Assembly: GCA_001986395.2 (NCBI GenBank)
Contig: MQVO02000042.1
Span: forward strand, 1 to 64,000
DNA length: 64,000 bases
Source: Irpex lacteus
Taxonomy: Eukaryota; Basidiomycota; Agaricomycetes; Polyporales; Irpicaceae
Direction of reading: 5' to 3'
Shown: positions 10,168 to 22,242 of the stretch, piece by piece
Position numbering within the stretch: the first letter of the stretch is position 1
Layout: the number at the start of each line of letters is the position of its first letter
Notes under the pieces: model-generated
Told to the model about the DNA's origin: nothing
Database searches by the model: none
The model's input: only the letters and a program-made list of their open reading frames with translations
Program-made: the position numbers and the translations under genes

Positions 10168-13100
10168 TGGGATGTAGGGGGGACTCTGCTCAAGAGGAAG
10201 AAAAAGGGGGGAAGGGAAAAAGAATTACGCCTGTGCACACGGGTGAGACTTTAGAGAGTGTCAGCACTTCGTTGCACGTCCATTAATAGCCCAGGGCACT
10301 CACCGGTCACGAAGCGCTAACAATCGCTCGAGGTCGTACGAAGACAGACGACGGCACGGCAGGTAACGAACTCTCGAGGTGAAAACGATGGCGCGACGGG
10401 TTGATCGATGGGTAAGACTTGCTGGCAAGGACGACGAGTAGCTTGTCGAGCTGAGGGTGGTGGTGGTTGCGGTTGAAGAGACGGTGGGAGACGACCTGCC
10501 ACACCTACGCCGCATGCCTCTCATTTCCAGGTTTCGGCGCTTATGATTGTCTCACAGTCCTCCCGCTACCCGCATCGGTCCGTCGTGCAGCCTCAGGAGG
10601 ACCGTGGAGTCTCGTAAATCAAGTATGTGAGCTGCTCATCAGCTCAGACTCCATTTGCGAAAGTCGCCACGCAATCACTGTCCCACAGCACACACAGAAA
10701 TAGGTACATTGGGCAAGACTCGGACATGCCTGTTCGACATGGAATATAACGCCGACAATGCTAAACGAGAGAAGACCAGCATCATTCGATACAAGAAGCA
10801 TCCCCGAACAACAGTAGTCGACCACAATATCGGACTGCCAGAGTAACTCAGCTTCGTGAGGGCTCAAGGGAACGCCGAGCGGTAAGTCGGAGGTAGTCTT
10901 GGACCGTGAGTTCGTAGCTTGAGCTTTGCCATAAATAAGTATGTGCGCTCGTGTCCGTACGTTTGATAAATTGAGCCGCACCGTCCTCCAAACACGCAAA
11001 GGGTTCCGAGTTGACAATGGCCGCGCGTCCCCCCTTGAGCGAAATCGTCGGGATACCGTGCAACGCGTTCTTCCCAAAAAGACAGATAACCCCAGAGCCG
11101 CAAGTTACGAGTCATATAATCCGTGTGTGTTCGAAAGCGGAAGACGGTACTATCTGACGACGGGCTTTATGGGGGAGGTGGCGGTGAGACGAGAGTAGCT
11201 GGCGTACGCTGGAAGGTACGAGTCGACGCAGTGCGCAACCCGAAATTAGATCCATCGTTATAGCAATCAGCCCTATACTACGTCCGTCCGTCGGGCCCTT
11301 TAGTAGGGGCAACGCAGAACGACACGAGAACCAGCATTTGAGGCCGCAGCGAGCGAGTCGCCCTCGAACATAGCGCTCCACAGGGCATCGCTGATCGTCG
11401 ATCAGAGGTTGCCTAGGGTTTTGCATCGACCGTGCTTTCTCGAAAGACGGAGTTCAAATAGCAGAGTGGTCCCTGCTCACAAAAATCGTGAACGGGAGTC
11501 AGGTATGAGACGAATCGGACTCACCGACATTGCAAGACCTGAATCTAGTTACCGGCCTTAGGGTTTGACCAGTACCCTGTACCAGCAATATACACCAAAG
11601 ACCGCGGAGCGATTGCAACGATGCATGAGCCATGGGGCACTAGCAACGCACACCTCCAAGCATGCGGAGCACAGCAACAAAAACGGCGTGGTCGTCTGAG
11701 AAGACTCTGCGTAGGCAGTTCGGAGGAGATGAAGTCGCCAGTCACGCTTTCATGAAGGTCAACATAGCTTTCTGGTCGATAAGCGTTAGCAGGAAGACGA
11801 GATTTGACAGTTGACATATTACTCACATCAGAAACGATGCTCGTGCCCACTGTCTGTCCCTTCTCGTCAATGCCCTTCGCTTCGCGCATTCAGGTATAGC
11901 GAGGTCGATCGAGTGGAGCTCCATAAGAGAACTTGATAATCCAGCGTCCTGGAAGGAGAGCACTGGTCGGCGAAGAACCACCGTGCGACTGTAAACTATG
12001 CGTGGCGGACTGTGGACGTCGTGAACGGAAGAGGTGGGATGAAGCGAGATCCCAATGCTTGAGTGAGATGAGACTTTCGTCGTGACCTCCCTTTCGAGAT
12101 CTGCAGTCGAGACTTCAGAGACTTCAACACCAAAGAAGACGGTCCGGATTCTGCTGGCATGTCATGAGACATGGCAGCCACAACATTACGAATCATTATC
12201 AATCGAGAGATGTGGGATAACTCCAATAGGGGTGCAGGGAATAGACTTTTGGACCGCCTCGGGAGTGTATCGAAACATAGCGTCCAGGGCCCTGCTTTAT
12301 GAGTAGAGGGCGGCTTGCCTACGTCGATATCGAACGAGCCCGTGACGGAGAAACGCCACGGAATGGGCCAGGGGACTGGCAGCTAAGTTAGGCATGTATG
12401 TGGCGAGACGATGTATCGACTACTCACCAGACTTGTGTATAAACCTCCCATGTCCCACTACGAATCGTTCCAAGTCCTCTACTCCACACTAAGGCTCCGG
12501 GACGACAGAGGCGAGTGATAGCCCTATAAACGATTCCCAAATCGCTCATCGGGTTGCAAGAGGCTGGCGCAATAGACGAAGGGGCGTAGTTGGCGAGGAC
12601 GTAGGCATCGGGAGACAATATGTGGTGGGAAGCCGGATTTGATTGGTCGGTGGGTGCCAGGGAAGAGGCTGATGAGACCGCGTAGGGGGAGAACCAAGGG
12701 GTCGATAGAGAGGACAGTATCATAGAGGTGGGTTGAAGAAGTTCGGTTCGGTTGATTATGGTTTTATCGCCTCATACATACATGGCAAAGGCAGTATTCG
12801 CGAGACTTTGCGGACGATGGGCGTAAAACGGTCGCGAGTGGGAACGAACGGAGCGAATGGCTGATGGCGGGTTACTGGGTCAAGAGAAGGAGACTCCTCC
12901 TAGGCTCTGGAGAGATGGTGAGCATCGCAAAAGATTACGACGTCGAATTTCACGCACGTTTGATCTCCTCAACGACTCCTTCTTCTCCTCCGAACGGTGC
13001 GATATCTTTGCGAGCATCCAAGCCGGAGCTCACGCATTCACGGCTCATGGCATCTAAGAGTAGAGTAAGAACTGTGATAACGACGGCGTGGAGAAGGCCT

Positions 13101-13964
13101 AAAGGGAAAGTAGGCTTTGCAGTCTACGAACAACTTACCAGATTTGCCATTACGCATGACATAACTCTGTCCTCAGTCGAGATACGCACAACAGCTGAGC
13201 ATATCGATAAGCTCGTGAGCTTGTATAGTTGGCAAACATACCACGTACCGCGTCAGAGATGTCCGTGACGAGCATGTCGTATGTTTGCGTGGCATAATTC
13301 CCCAAGAGATGCTGCGAAACGGGCCCACGGTGTCCAACGCTTTGGTGGCGAGCTTCAAGTTACTGGACAGTTCGTTGGCAATCGACTACAGCAGCGCTTG
13401 ACCTTCCTACGAATGAGCACGATCGGCGGTGAATATCGAGCCATGGATGCCACGCCAACGAAATGTACGTAGTGATTGGGATGGCACAGCTGAATTAGAG
13501 GATTGCGAGGAGGTGGTAGCTGCGGTGATAGAGCATCGGGCGCTCATGGTCTCTCCTCTCAAGCACGACGTGACGTCACTTTCTTGCAGCCTCCTTGCTG
13601 TATGCATACCAGCGGTAAACCTATCTAAAGCTCACGCGCCCTTTGCAAATGTTACACAAGTCCGGGAAACCCGCCGGAGTGGACCATGACCATCGAATCG
13701 ATACGTATGTATCTTACGTCCTCATACGCTCGGCACCCCAGTCGACTTCAGGGCCTCTCTTTCGCCAACGCTCCTACTCAGCGGCTTCTCCCTTCGACGT
13801 TTACCAGATAGAGAGAAAGCATCATATTCAAGGCATAGTAACTATAATTATGCCCATGTTATCAAGAACTATGGCATACCCCTATAGTCGTTACGCCCAC
13901 ACCTCACGAGCTTCTCTCCAAAATGCCTTCCTTCAACACCAGTCCCGGTCCCTTTGTTCACTAC
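10168..13964. other. No intact gene seen
   Basis: Promoter-side DNA of DUF6535-A followed by about 3.5 kb with no supportable gene. The most gene-like piece is a minus-strand frame at 12424-12723 (99 codons, starting MILSSLSTPW) that ends near a GTGAGT donor. I could not connect it to any downstream exon. Other frames (10619-11077 and 11112-11426, minus) are unrecognised and may be remnants. Confidence 0.4.
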
Positions 13965-15433
13965 TCACTCGTCAGCAACGACCACAACAGCCTTCGCCTT
14001 GTTCGTGCCCCTCTGAACTGCCTCTATAGCATGCCCCGCCTTCTCCAAACCAATGAACCTCTCCTCGGTGTACTTGATCGTTCCGTCCTTGATCAACTTC
14101 GGGACCTCTGTGTAGAAATCGGCAAAGTACTTGTCCGCGATGGAACTGACGAGGAAGCCTTTGATGGTGATCTGGCGAGCAACGATGTTCTCGGCATTGC
14201 GGAGGGGTGGTGCATCGACGTTGTAGCCGGAAATCATGCCACATTCCTAATCAGCATGATGATGATATAGAAGGTCGATATCAGAAGGGAGAGTAGCGAG
14301 AGCCAGTGAAATTTAGCACGAACGATGAAACGAGCATGCATCGCGGCATTGTTGAGAGCAGCATCGAGCGTCTCGCCGCCAACGTTGTCCCAATAAACGT
14401 CGACGGGGCCTTCCTTCTCCAACACCTCTGCGGTCTTGGTTGTCTTGTAGTTGAACACAACGTCTGCGCCGAGGCTCTTCACCCATTCAACTTTCTCATC
14501 GGAGCCTGCAGAAGCAATGACCTTCAATCCGTCCGCTTTGGCGAGTTGGACAACGAACGAGCCGACAGGTCCTATGTATGCGGTCAACATTGACCATGTA
14601 GCAAAGCTGACATGAGAGAAAAGGAAGCGTACCAGCTGCGGTGGTAATGAACGCAGTTTCGCCCTTCTTAGCATGGGCGTATTCCTTCCACGCGCAGTAT
14701 GCTGTAAGACCTGAATAGTGTTTTCCGTCACATGTCTGTCATTGGGCGACGCAAGAAAGACGGGCGCACCTGGCAGACCAAGCACACCGACGTACGCAGT
14801 CCAAGGGAACTTCTCCTCGTTCGCGATGACGCGGGCATACTCAAGGGTAGGGAGTACGACATACTTCTGGAACGCTGGCAGCCAAGAGAGTTAGAAGGAA
14901 AAGACGAGTGAGAAGTGTATTGTATCCGGTAACGTACGCATCGCCATGTAGCATACATGATCGCCGACCTTGACGCCGTCAAGTTCGGTACGGAGGACGA
15001 CGCCCACGCCGAAGCTGGACAGACTGTAAGAAACAAGCAACTCATGAGCTGTGTGACGATGTGGTGTTATTCGGTTTAATACTGACGGCTTTCCGAGCTC
15101 CAAGCCTCTCTGATAAAGAGGATATGAGCACTATCAGTGCACGGATTGACAAGCTACAGAAGGGGTCAGCTTACGACGTAGGGGTTTGTCTCCCTCATCA
15201 ATCCACGCAGGTACGGGTCAATGGAGACACAGAGAACCTTCAACAGGCCTCCTCCGTTCAGGGGGACACTGTCAATGTCGATGGTCTCCGATTCGTCGTA
15301 CACGGTGGTTTTTCCGGGGATAGGGTAGTCTTAAGTCGGTCGAGTTGTGAGTCACCACAACGAAAGTTATGATTGTGCACAGACCTTTAGGACGTTCGTT
15401 GAACAGAAGCTTGCCATTCTGCACGGGTGCCAT
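13965..15433 (-). CDS. MDR-superfamily NAD(P)H oxidoreductase, alkenal reductase-like
   Basis: Begins MAPVQNGKLLFNE at 15433 and ends at the TGA at 13965, with about seven introns that all keep the frame (first donor after 15385). The predicted protein is about 345 residues, normal for medium-chain dehydrogenases of the leukotriene B4 12-hydroxydehydrogenase / double-bond reductase type. Visible family features in order: the substrate-domain ISIDPYLRG-like stretch (here VSIDPYLRGLM), GLTAYCAWKEY, the cofactor loop TAAGPVGSFVVQLAK (the AxGxVG nucleotide-binding turn), the SLGAD.VFNYK motif, VDVYWDNVGGETLDAAL, and ECGMISGYN near the C-terminal part. No catalytic-zinc cysteine pattern is seen, as expected for this zinc-free branch. 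The likely role is cytosolic NADPH-dependent reduction of reactive alkenals or quinones. A broken copy lies directly upstream. Confidence 0.9.
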
Positions 15434-15689
15434 CTTGCAGTGAACGAGATTTCGAGTACAAGTTTAGTGCTGAGTAGATTTGCTGGGAGATAGGGAGCTC
15501 CACGCCCATTCTGCTTCGGTTTTTATGTGTCGGTTCAAATTGCATTCGAAGCTGCGGGATGCCTCTTTACTCTCGCGGTCAACGTCCAAACAATCGCATT
15601 GCGCGAAGGGTGCCAGTGAAAGACTTGACCGAGTGATCTCAGGCTCTGGCTCGGCGTGCTGTACGCAGCGCCCGAAGTCGTTGCGGAAA

Positions 15690-16105
15690 GGTTTGTGACA
15701 ATGTCGCCGCCCGGTACATTGTAGCCCGAAACCATGCCGCATTCCTGTGCTTGCAAGGGAGCGAAGTCAGGCATGGACTGGACAAGCGGACGTTAGAGGA
15801 AGGCTTACGATGAACTGTGCACCCCTCGCAGCATTGGCAAGCGTCCAACGTCGGCCCTCCCACATAATCCGAGTATCTCAACACAACCATAAGCAAACCG
15901 CGATCAATTGTAATCTCGTGGCTACACAACGACGATGACTGCGCACATATTGATAGGAGCCTCCCCCTTAAGAGCGGGCGCAGTGTCCCTGTTCTTGTAG
16001 TTAAAAAAAGCGTAGTCTACGCCAAGAGACTTGACAGACGCGGCTTTCTTGTCAGAGCCTGCGCAGACAGTAACCTTAAGACCGTCAGCCAGCGAGCGAG
16101 GACCG
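15690..16105 (-). pseudogene. Decayed second copy of the MDR oxidoreductase
   Basis: Minus-strand segments match the neighbouring gene but are broken. Reading from 16105 down: LKVTVCAGSDKKAA..VKSLGVDYAFFNYK, then a degraded stretch, then VGGPTLDA followed by a frame slip where the intact gene has ETLDAAL, then a splice-like joint and ECGMVSGYNVPG where the intact gene has ECGMISGYNVDA. Only the cofactor-domain half is represented; the N-terminal exons were not found further upstream. It is in the same orientation as the intact gene, so it looks like a tandem duplicate that lost function. Confidence 0.75.
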
Positions 16106-17561
16106 TACGAGCACCTAGTTCGTCCGTGGGCAGGGAATTATGAAGCTTACTCCTCATGTTTGTCTGATCTCTGTTGAGAGTAGGCCGGAATTGCAGAGCG
16201 CGACCACGGATCCATCCTTTCGGTGAGAGCGAGTACCCAGAGGATAGATGCGGGAGACCCGACTTAGGCTTGTGCCCGGTAGGAAGACGGGGAAAACGTT
16301 TGTAGAAGAACGAGGCAGAGGAGTGTCTGAGAGTAAGGAGTTAGATGAGACGTTGGAGAGTGACCGGGAAAGGTAAGCCTACACTGGCATTCGCATCGCG
16401 ACGCTCTCACTTCGCTCGATTGACGGATTAGGGGATCTTCAATGCAACAATTGCAATGGCCTGCCACCCCGAGTGCCTTGGGCTGATACGAGGTTAACGA
16501 GCGAGGTGCAGCCGTACACGGAACTAGTTGTGCGTGAAAGTAAGGACGTGACCGTTCCGGCTCCTCGAGATGGATAGTCAGGTACACAGAAAAGTTGTCC
16601 AGGGTAGAGACGGAGCAACGTTTAAGGCTACTGATTGCTACTTCGGTTAATATTGTGTACAGGTCTACCGTAGACTGTCAAAGCCAGTAAGTAGTGTCGT
16701 CGAGCTCAAAGAAGATAGACGTACCTCATGGTCCCGTTTCAAGCCCTGCTCAAACTTCTCATTCCATACGCGCGTTGTTCGTCTCGTCTACCATATACCA
16801 CAGAGTAAACCTATGAGTCGTGCAGGACACAGAACTGGCGAAGAAGTTGAACGAGGGAGTGAGTGAAGGTCAAGTCCCGCTGCCGTAATACACCCTCGGT
16901 TCGAACTCCCGAAATTCAAAAGCTCTCACCACGACCACCACCTACCATATCAACTTGAGAAACCTTCCCCACCGTCGAAACCACTTGCATATTACTGCCG
17001 GTATCTTGTATGTATGTCTGTAGGACCTCTCACTCAAACTGAGACAGGCAACCGTCGACTAACTGGTATTCCTATCATGCCCAGCAGAAAAGTCAATGTG
17101 TTGCGGCCTTCCCTAACTTTCCAGGTGCGTGTCTCTTCTACTACCCATACGTCGAGAGGTAACTGACTTGTAACAGCTCTTCTAAAAGTCTCAAAGTCAT
17201 GTCTTACGACCTCTGCGCGTCGACTGTCCCCCAAACTAGCGCATTTGGTGCATCGCGACGATAGCATATAGGCAGGGCTTGAGAACCTGCCGCATTCAAA
17301 AAGAAAACGAATCAACCTCGTACATCAGCATGAATCTTACATGGAAATCTCCGAGAAATGCAGAATACTGACTCAATATTCTGAATGTCAGGACCTATAC
17401 GGCGTGCATTAACCACGTGCATTCAGTGAGATACCCAACACGCTGTGTTTCTGACCTGAAGAATGGTACGTTGACTTTCTCTTCCTCTCTTTTACCATCT
17501 CTCGATATCAATACATCCTTCTCTGAGGTTGCGAAGTTGCTCTTTCCATAGCCCTTTTCTC
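16106..17561. other. No gene seen
   Basis: This is the stretch between the oxidoreductase pseudogene and DUF6535-B. The frames present (16264-16587 and 17034-17315, both minus) have no recognisable motif. Its right end is the presumed promoter of DUF6535-B, including a pyrimidine-rich tract (17480-17500). Confidence 0.45.
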
Positions 17562-20500
17562 ATGTCTTCCGTTGGGCAAGCCGGTTCCCGTTCGGTTTCT
17601 AGTCCTGACGGGGAACACGTGGTCCACAGTGCGGGTGACAGCGGCAGTAAGTCGCAATGCGTTGCGAATAATGAGCGAAGGGACGACGTGCACGCAGAGC
17701 GAAGCAGCCCACCGGCGCATGCAACTCGCCAAGCGAACAGTGACAGCAGACGCGCCCCCTCCCCGACCGTATTCAAGGCGGCTTCCGACAGTACGAGCAC
17801 AGTTCTACCTCGATCGGCTGGGCAGCCTCATGTGGAAGGACGGCTCCAAGATTATACTGTCGACTCCGCAGAGCTTAGACAACACGGTTCTGACTCCTCC
17901 GTCCTCGAGAATGCTCCTCCTATTGCTTGTACTGATCGTCTTCAGCAAATAGCAGCCTTGCTTACTCAGGCCGCCGCCCTACTTTCTGACAACAGTCGTG
18001 CACACTCCTGCTGCATGCATCCCCCTCAGTGTCTCAAGTCCCAACACGGAGGCACTCCACATCCTCCCTTCGATTCAACGATGACTGCTGTCGCCGAAGG
18101 CGATCCGAGTCGTCTCGTCTCGGTCAGCCAGCCCGTAGTATTTGATCGAGCTGAACTAGACGGTGCTGGAAACCCATGCGCACCCGGTAGTCAGAACACC
18201 CTCGAGTCCGACGATGCTCGTCAGAGCACAGGACAATCCATGGTCGGAGTATTGACTGCGGCGCTGGGTCAGCCAACTGGCCGGGCTGCGATCGAGAAGG
18301 CCATGAAGGACTTCGATAGAGAAGAAATCGGGGCATATAAAGAGGATATTGGCTCTTTACTGACCTTTGTGAGTAATGCCACTGTCGATGGTCATCCTGT
18401 TCTTCTCACTGACTCCAACTGAATTGCATTGTGCAGACCGGTTTGTATTCAGCTGTTCTTACCGCTTTCGTCATCATTTTCTATCCAATGCTACAAGAAG
18501 ACACCCCGGGCGAAACGCTTCAGGTCCTTCGCGCCATGGCAAACCAGTCCACAGATCCCACATCCACCATCTCCCCTCCTTTCCAGCCTTCCGTCGCCGC
18601 CATTCGCATCAACATCTTATGGTTCTCCAGTCTCGTGATCAGTTTGGCCACCGCGTCCTTTGCAATCCTCGTCAAGCAGTGGTTGCGAGCATATATGGCC
18701 TTCGCTACCGCTTCACCGCAAGGGCAGCTGCGTATCCGCCACTTTCGCAGAGCACAGCTGAAAGCTTGGAGAGTGTTCGGGATTGCATCTATGCTACCGC
18801 TGTTGATACAGATCTCCTTGGCACTATTCTTCGCGGGTCTCTGTATATTCACCGTCGATGTTCATCCCGCCATTGGCCATACCACACTTCCTCTTGTCAG
18901 CGCTTGGGCATTCCTCTTCGTTGCAGTGACCGTATCTCCGGCATTCACCGCAGGTTGCCCATACAAGACACCTGCTTTGGCAGGCTTCACAAATATCTTT
19001 CGCACCCATGTTCATCCCTTCCTTTTCGGTGTCCTCGTGAAGTACGCTCTCATGGGGATCGTTGTCCTTGTGGTTTTGGTCCCTTGGGCCGCATGCATTC
19101 TCGTAGGCGTGCTTAGTGGCGATGAAGGCTGCCTGATAATCGGCAGCATGCCCGCAGGAGCTGCATGGGAGGCCCTAGATTACATACTATCCGGTAAACT
19201 AAAGGGGGAGGCGGACAAGCTGAGGGACGCGCAAGACGACCTGGAGATCCTAATCTCTGCCGACGCACTACAGGCAGATGACCGTCTTCTTGAATCTACT
19301 ATTCAACGGGCCCTAGAAGAAAGCGATGGAGACTGGATCCAGATGACGCGTTTCGCGATGCGCATTATTGGCAATCGTACGCCGCTGGCAGAAGATAAGA
19401 TACACCCAATAAACGTCCTTGACAGCTATCATTCTCTTCCGCCCACTGTTCGAAAAGCCGTCGGTGATATATTCAAGTTCCATGTCATACCGAAGATGAA
19501 TATCGGAATAAGTGGCGAGGTCCTCCCCAGACCGGGCTCATGGGAGCACGGGCCACTGGGCGTGTGGATGTTCTGTGTCTGCGCAGATATGAACGATAGC
19601 TGTACAAGAGCTTTGGTTCTCTCTTCGCTCTGTAACCGGGAGTGGTTCATCAAGGCCATTCTTGACAACCTGAGGGACGGAGGCTTCAACCACAGTCGAT
19701 GGCAGCTCAAGTATGTACGTATGGAGGTGCTGTTATTTGCGACGTGTTCAAGCATTTTGATGCGCAAGTGGGATCTCAGGGATCGCTTTAATAGGCTTAC
19801 AGGCGTGAAGGATGCGATACTTTACGGCCTAGTATCCCAATGGGCCTGGGTGTCGTTACCACTCCAAGGCTTCAAATCGCAGATTGCTAAGGAGGCCGCA
19901 AGCGTCTTGGCGTACCAGCTGGACCTCGCAAGCACGGACTTTCATTCTTTGCAATCATTCCATACCTTTGAGCTGATATACGACCTCACGCGGGTTACAA
20001 CTTTATTATATCGCATATCCGGTGGTTATCCCGACAGCATGATCACTATCGGTGACCGCAAGGAGATGCTCTTACAAAGCACGATCAAACAACTACTTCG
20101 GTGGCAGGGCAAAGATATATCTCGGGTCAAGGAAGTCTTCCGCCTCGGTCTTAACCTACCCGTTGAGTCCATTTATCAAGTTGTAGAAGCTGTGTACGAA
20201 GGTGGTGGTGGTACGTCTCTACATTCCTATAATGGATCAGTGACTCGGAGACTAGACACACTTGCGTTTCAGATCTGAAAACCGTGATACATGGCATCGC
20301 AGAAGACGGAGCAGACTCACGCCAGCGAGATGATATGGATTCCATTTGCATTCTCAAGGCCTCTCTACTCTCGCTCAAGTTTATGTTTGGTGGATTTGAA
20401 GTGTACTCCGGGAGCGACTGGTCCTCCAAAGACATCGAACAGTGGAGAAGCACTCTCACCCTGCTCGCAAATCGATATCTTAGTACCTCCAAGAGTCGTA

Positions 20501-20838
20501 ACAGTGAACGGTCTCTGTTGGACAGCTCCCTGTCCAAGGTAGAATCAGAGCTCGCGAATCTCGCCTGGAGTGAAATATCCCCCGAGCTCATCTTGCGGTT
20601 GCATCCGCAATCTCGGATCCGTTTTATTTCATGCTATGGAAGGCAGCTGGAGGGAGAGGATCTACGACGCTCCTCAGTCATACCCAGAAGGCGCTACTGG
20701 AAGCCATGTCGGAAGAGCAACAAGAGGTCATTCGTGCCGATGGGCAAAAAGCGATTGAGACGTATCAGAATAGTCGCGGTGGACATCACGCAGCTGCAAC
20801 TCATTGAGAGTAGTATCGGCCAGCGAGATTGTACATAG
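17562..20838 (+). CDS. DUF6535 domain membrane protein B
   Basis: Model: exons 17562-18368, 18437-20210 and 20273-20838, in frame, about 1048 residues. The ATG at 17562 (MSSVGQAGS) is used because the frame upstream of it starts only with a TTG. Exon 1 is unusually long (269 codons against 51-56 in the other copies) and encodes a Ser/His/Ala-rich low-complexity extension before the conserved FDREEIGAYKEDIGSLLTF segment. Exon 2 opens TGLYSAVLTAF and carries the DUF6535 membrane segments with LVKQWLRAYMA and RIRHFRRAQLK. The last intron is phase 1, as in copies C and D. The 3' end is doubtful: beyond about 20590 another frame (containing LSHTQKALLEAM, ending near 20808) looks more protein-like, so an extra intron or a frameshift may exist. 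Function is unknown. Confidence 0.8.
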
Positions 20839-21105
20839 TCTATGGAGGTGACGGTAGGTTACGCCCTGTTGACGGTCAGGATGCTCCCCATCCTTGAGCA
20901 CGGCGAATAGCAAGAGCGTAGGAGGTCACGATGGATCTGCGACTGCATGTGGTTCTGTTCGCTGTGTACCGCACCCCATCTGTCACGCTAGCGTGTGATT
21001 CATCGTATGCCTTGGCGTAGCTAATGTACACTTCATTTTCGTTCGCAGTATTATACAACTTCAAGGATTCTGCGCGTATCTTCCGGATTATGGTATCTCC
21101 CCGAT

Positions 21106-21771
21106 TTACTCGACCTCTGGATTGATCCCATCTCGCCTTCTCAAATCGTCCGCTGTGCCAAACTGATCTGTTCCTTGCAGTCCCCTCTTGCGATGAGAAT
21201 GGCCGTCGTGATGGAGCTCAGCGCTGGTCTGGCCACCCCATGGCTTTCCGAGACCGGCGTGGACCTCTTGTGAGGTCGCACCAGTGAGGGTGTCAGCCGC
21301 GGACGTAGGCGTCGCGAAGGGATCGCGGTCAATCACCGTCCGTGAATCGGGAGCGGCGGGTTGCGGCTGTGGTTGTGATGAGACAGTGGTGAGGCCGTCG
21401 CCCCAAGAACCTTGTTCTAAAACACAGTTAGCATCACCACTGCTGGACGTGGAGCATGAATAACTTACCTGCTGGAGCTGTGGCTTGGTTGATACCCCTA
21501 GGAGGGCGGTCGCGGCCAGTCGGAGGTGGAAGATGTTCATCAGCGCGGTTCACGCCAGAGGCATTACTTGAATCTGGTCCCTCTACACAGGACAATAATG
21601 AATGAGCGTCGATATGATACAAGTGTACGGCCGAGACTTACCCTTCGGGAAGACAGACACGTAGCTGTGTCCGCTGGTAGCCTGGTCAGCACCAGGAATA
21701 CGGTTGACATTGGCGTCGGTGCCAACATAGTCGTTGTGGCGAGTATCAGTGACTTGGCGTTGCTGAGACAT
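21106..21771 (-). CDS. Small Pro/Gln/His-rich hypothetical protein
   Basis: Three exons join in frame: start at 21771 (MSQQRQVTDTRHNDYVG), first donor near 21642, a middle exon with DEHLPPPTGRDRPPRGIN, and a last exon ending at 21106 in DGINPEVE. The product is about 150-160 residues, hydrophilic, with no signal peptide or membrane segment. The C-terminal motif LGKPWGGQTSAELHHDG followed by a basic HRKR stretch resembles small hypothetical proteins I recall from other fungi, but I can name no function. A TATA-like element lies about 100 bp upstream. Coding status is supported by three phase-consistent splice junctions. Confidence 0.75.
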
Positions 21772-21867
21772 AATAGTGGATTCTGGTGTCGTATAAAAGA
21801 GTTCAGTGTGTCAGTCGTTCGTAGTCGTGGCAGTCGATGATGAAGCTCTCCCCCTCATCGTTGAGGG

Positions 21868-21876
21868 TTTATATAT
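21868..21876 (-). promoter_or_regulatory. TATA-like element of the 21.1-21.8 kb gene
   Basis: TTTATATAT on the plus strand reads ATATATAAA on the coding strand, about 100 bp before the ATG at 21771. Position and sequence fit a core promoter TATA box, but the transcription start is not known. Confidence 0.4.
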
Positions 21877-22242
21877 CCATATACCATCGCCTCGCGAAGT
21901 CTCTGGAGGAGCCAACGGAGCGAGTGTTCCACCTTGCATGTGTATGACGTCATCGTGCCATTATCCTGTACCTTCAAGTTTCTGCAAGGCTGGCGCCTGT
22001 AAAGCAGTACTTGCTATGTGTTTTACCGCTCCTTGCCGTTGAGCTCGCCGAGCTCCAACTGGAGCTCGAGTGAGCCCCGAAAACCGAAACTTGAGGTCTA
22101 GATGTGGCCGCCGTCATGCATCTTTGCGCTCATGAGCTGATCGTAGGACTGCATGTCATAATATCCAAAATATCACATAACCCGAGGAAAAATGCAGACC
22201 TTAGAATACCTTGGATGTAACGTACAACTTACTCGACGTCCA

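Noticed and set aside
9930..10238. 102-codon minus-strand frame through the TCGGCTC array, a possible N-terminal extension of DUF6535-A
   Set aside because: It ends in a stop before the gene and the heptamers fall in different frames, so it is not a conserved coding repeat.
10619..11077. 152-codon minus-strand frame
   Set aside because: No family motif, no start context and no splice partners; it may be a remnant, but the evidence is too weak to call.
16840..16920. GGTTCGAAC box suggesting a tRNA T-loop
   Set aside because: No T-stem, acceptor stem or anticodon arm can be built around it.
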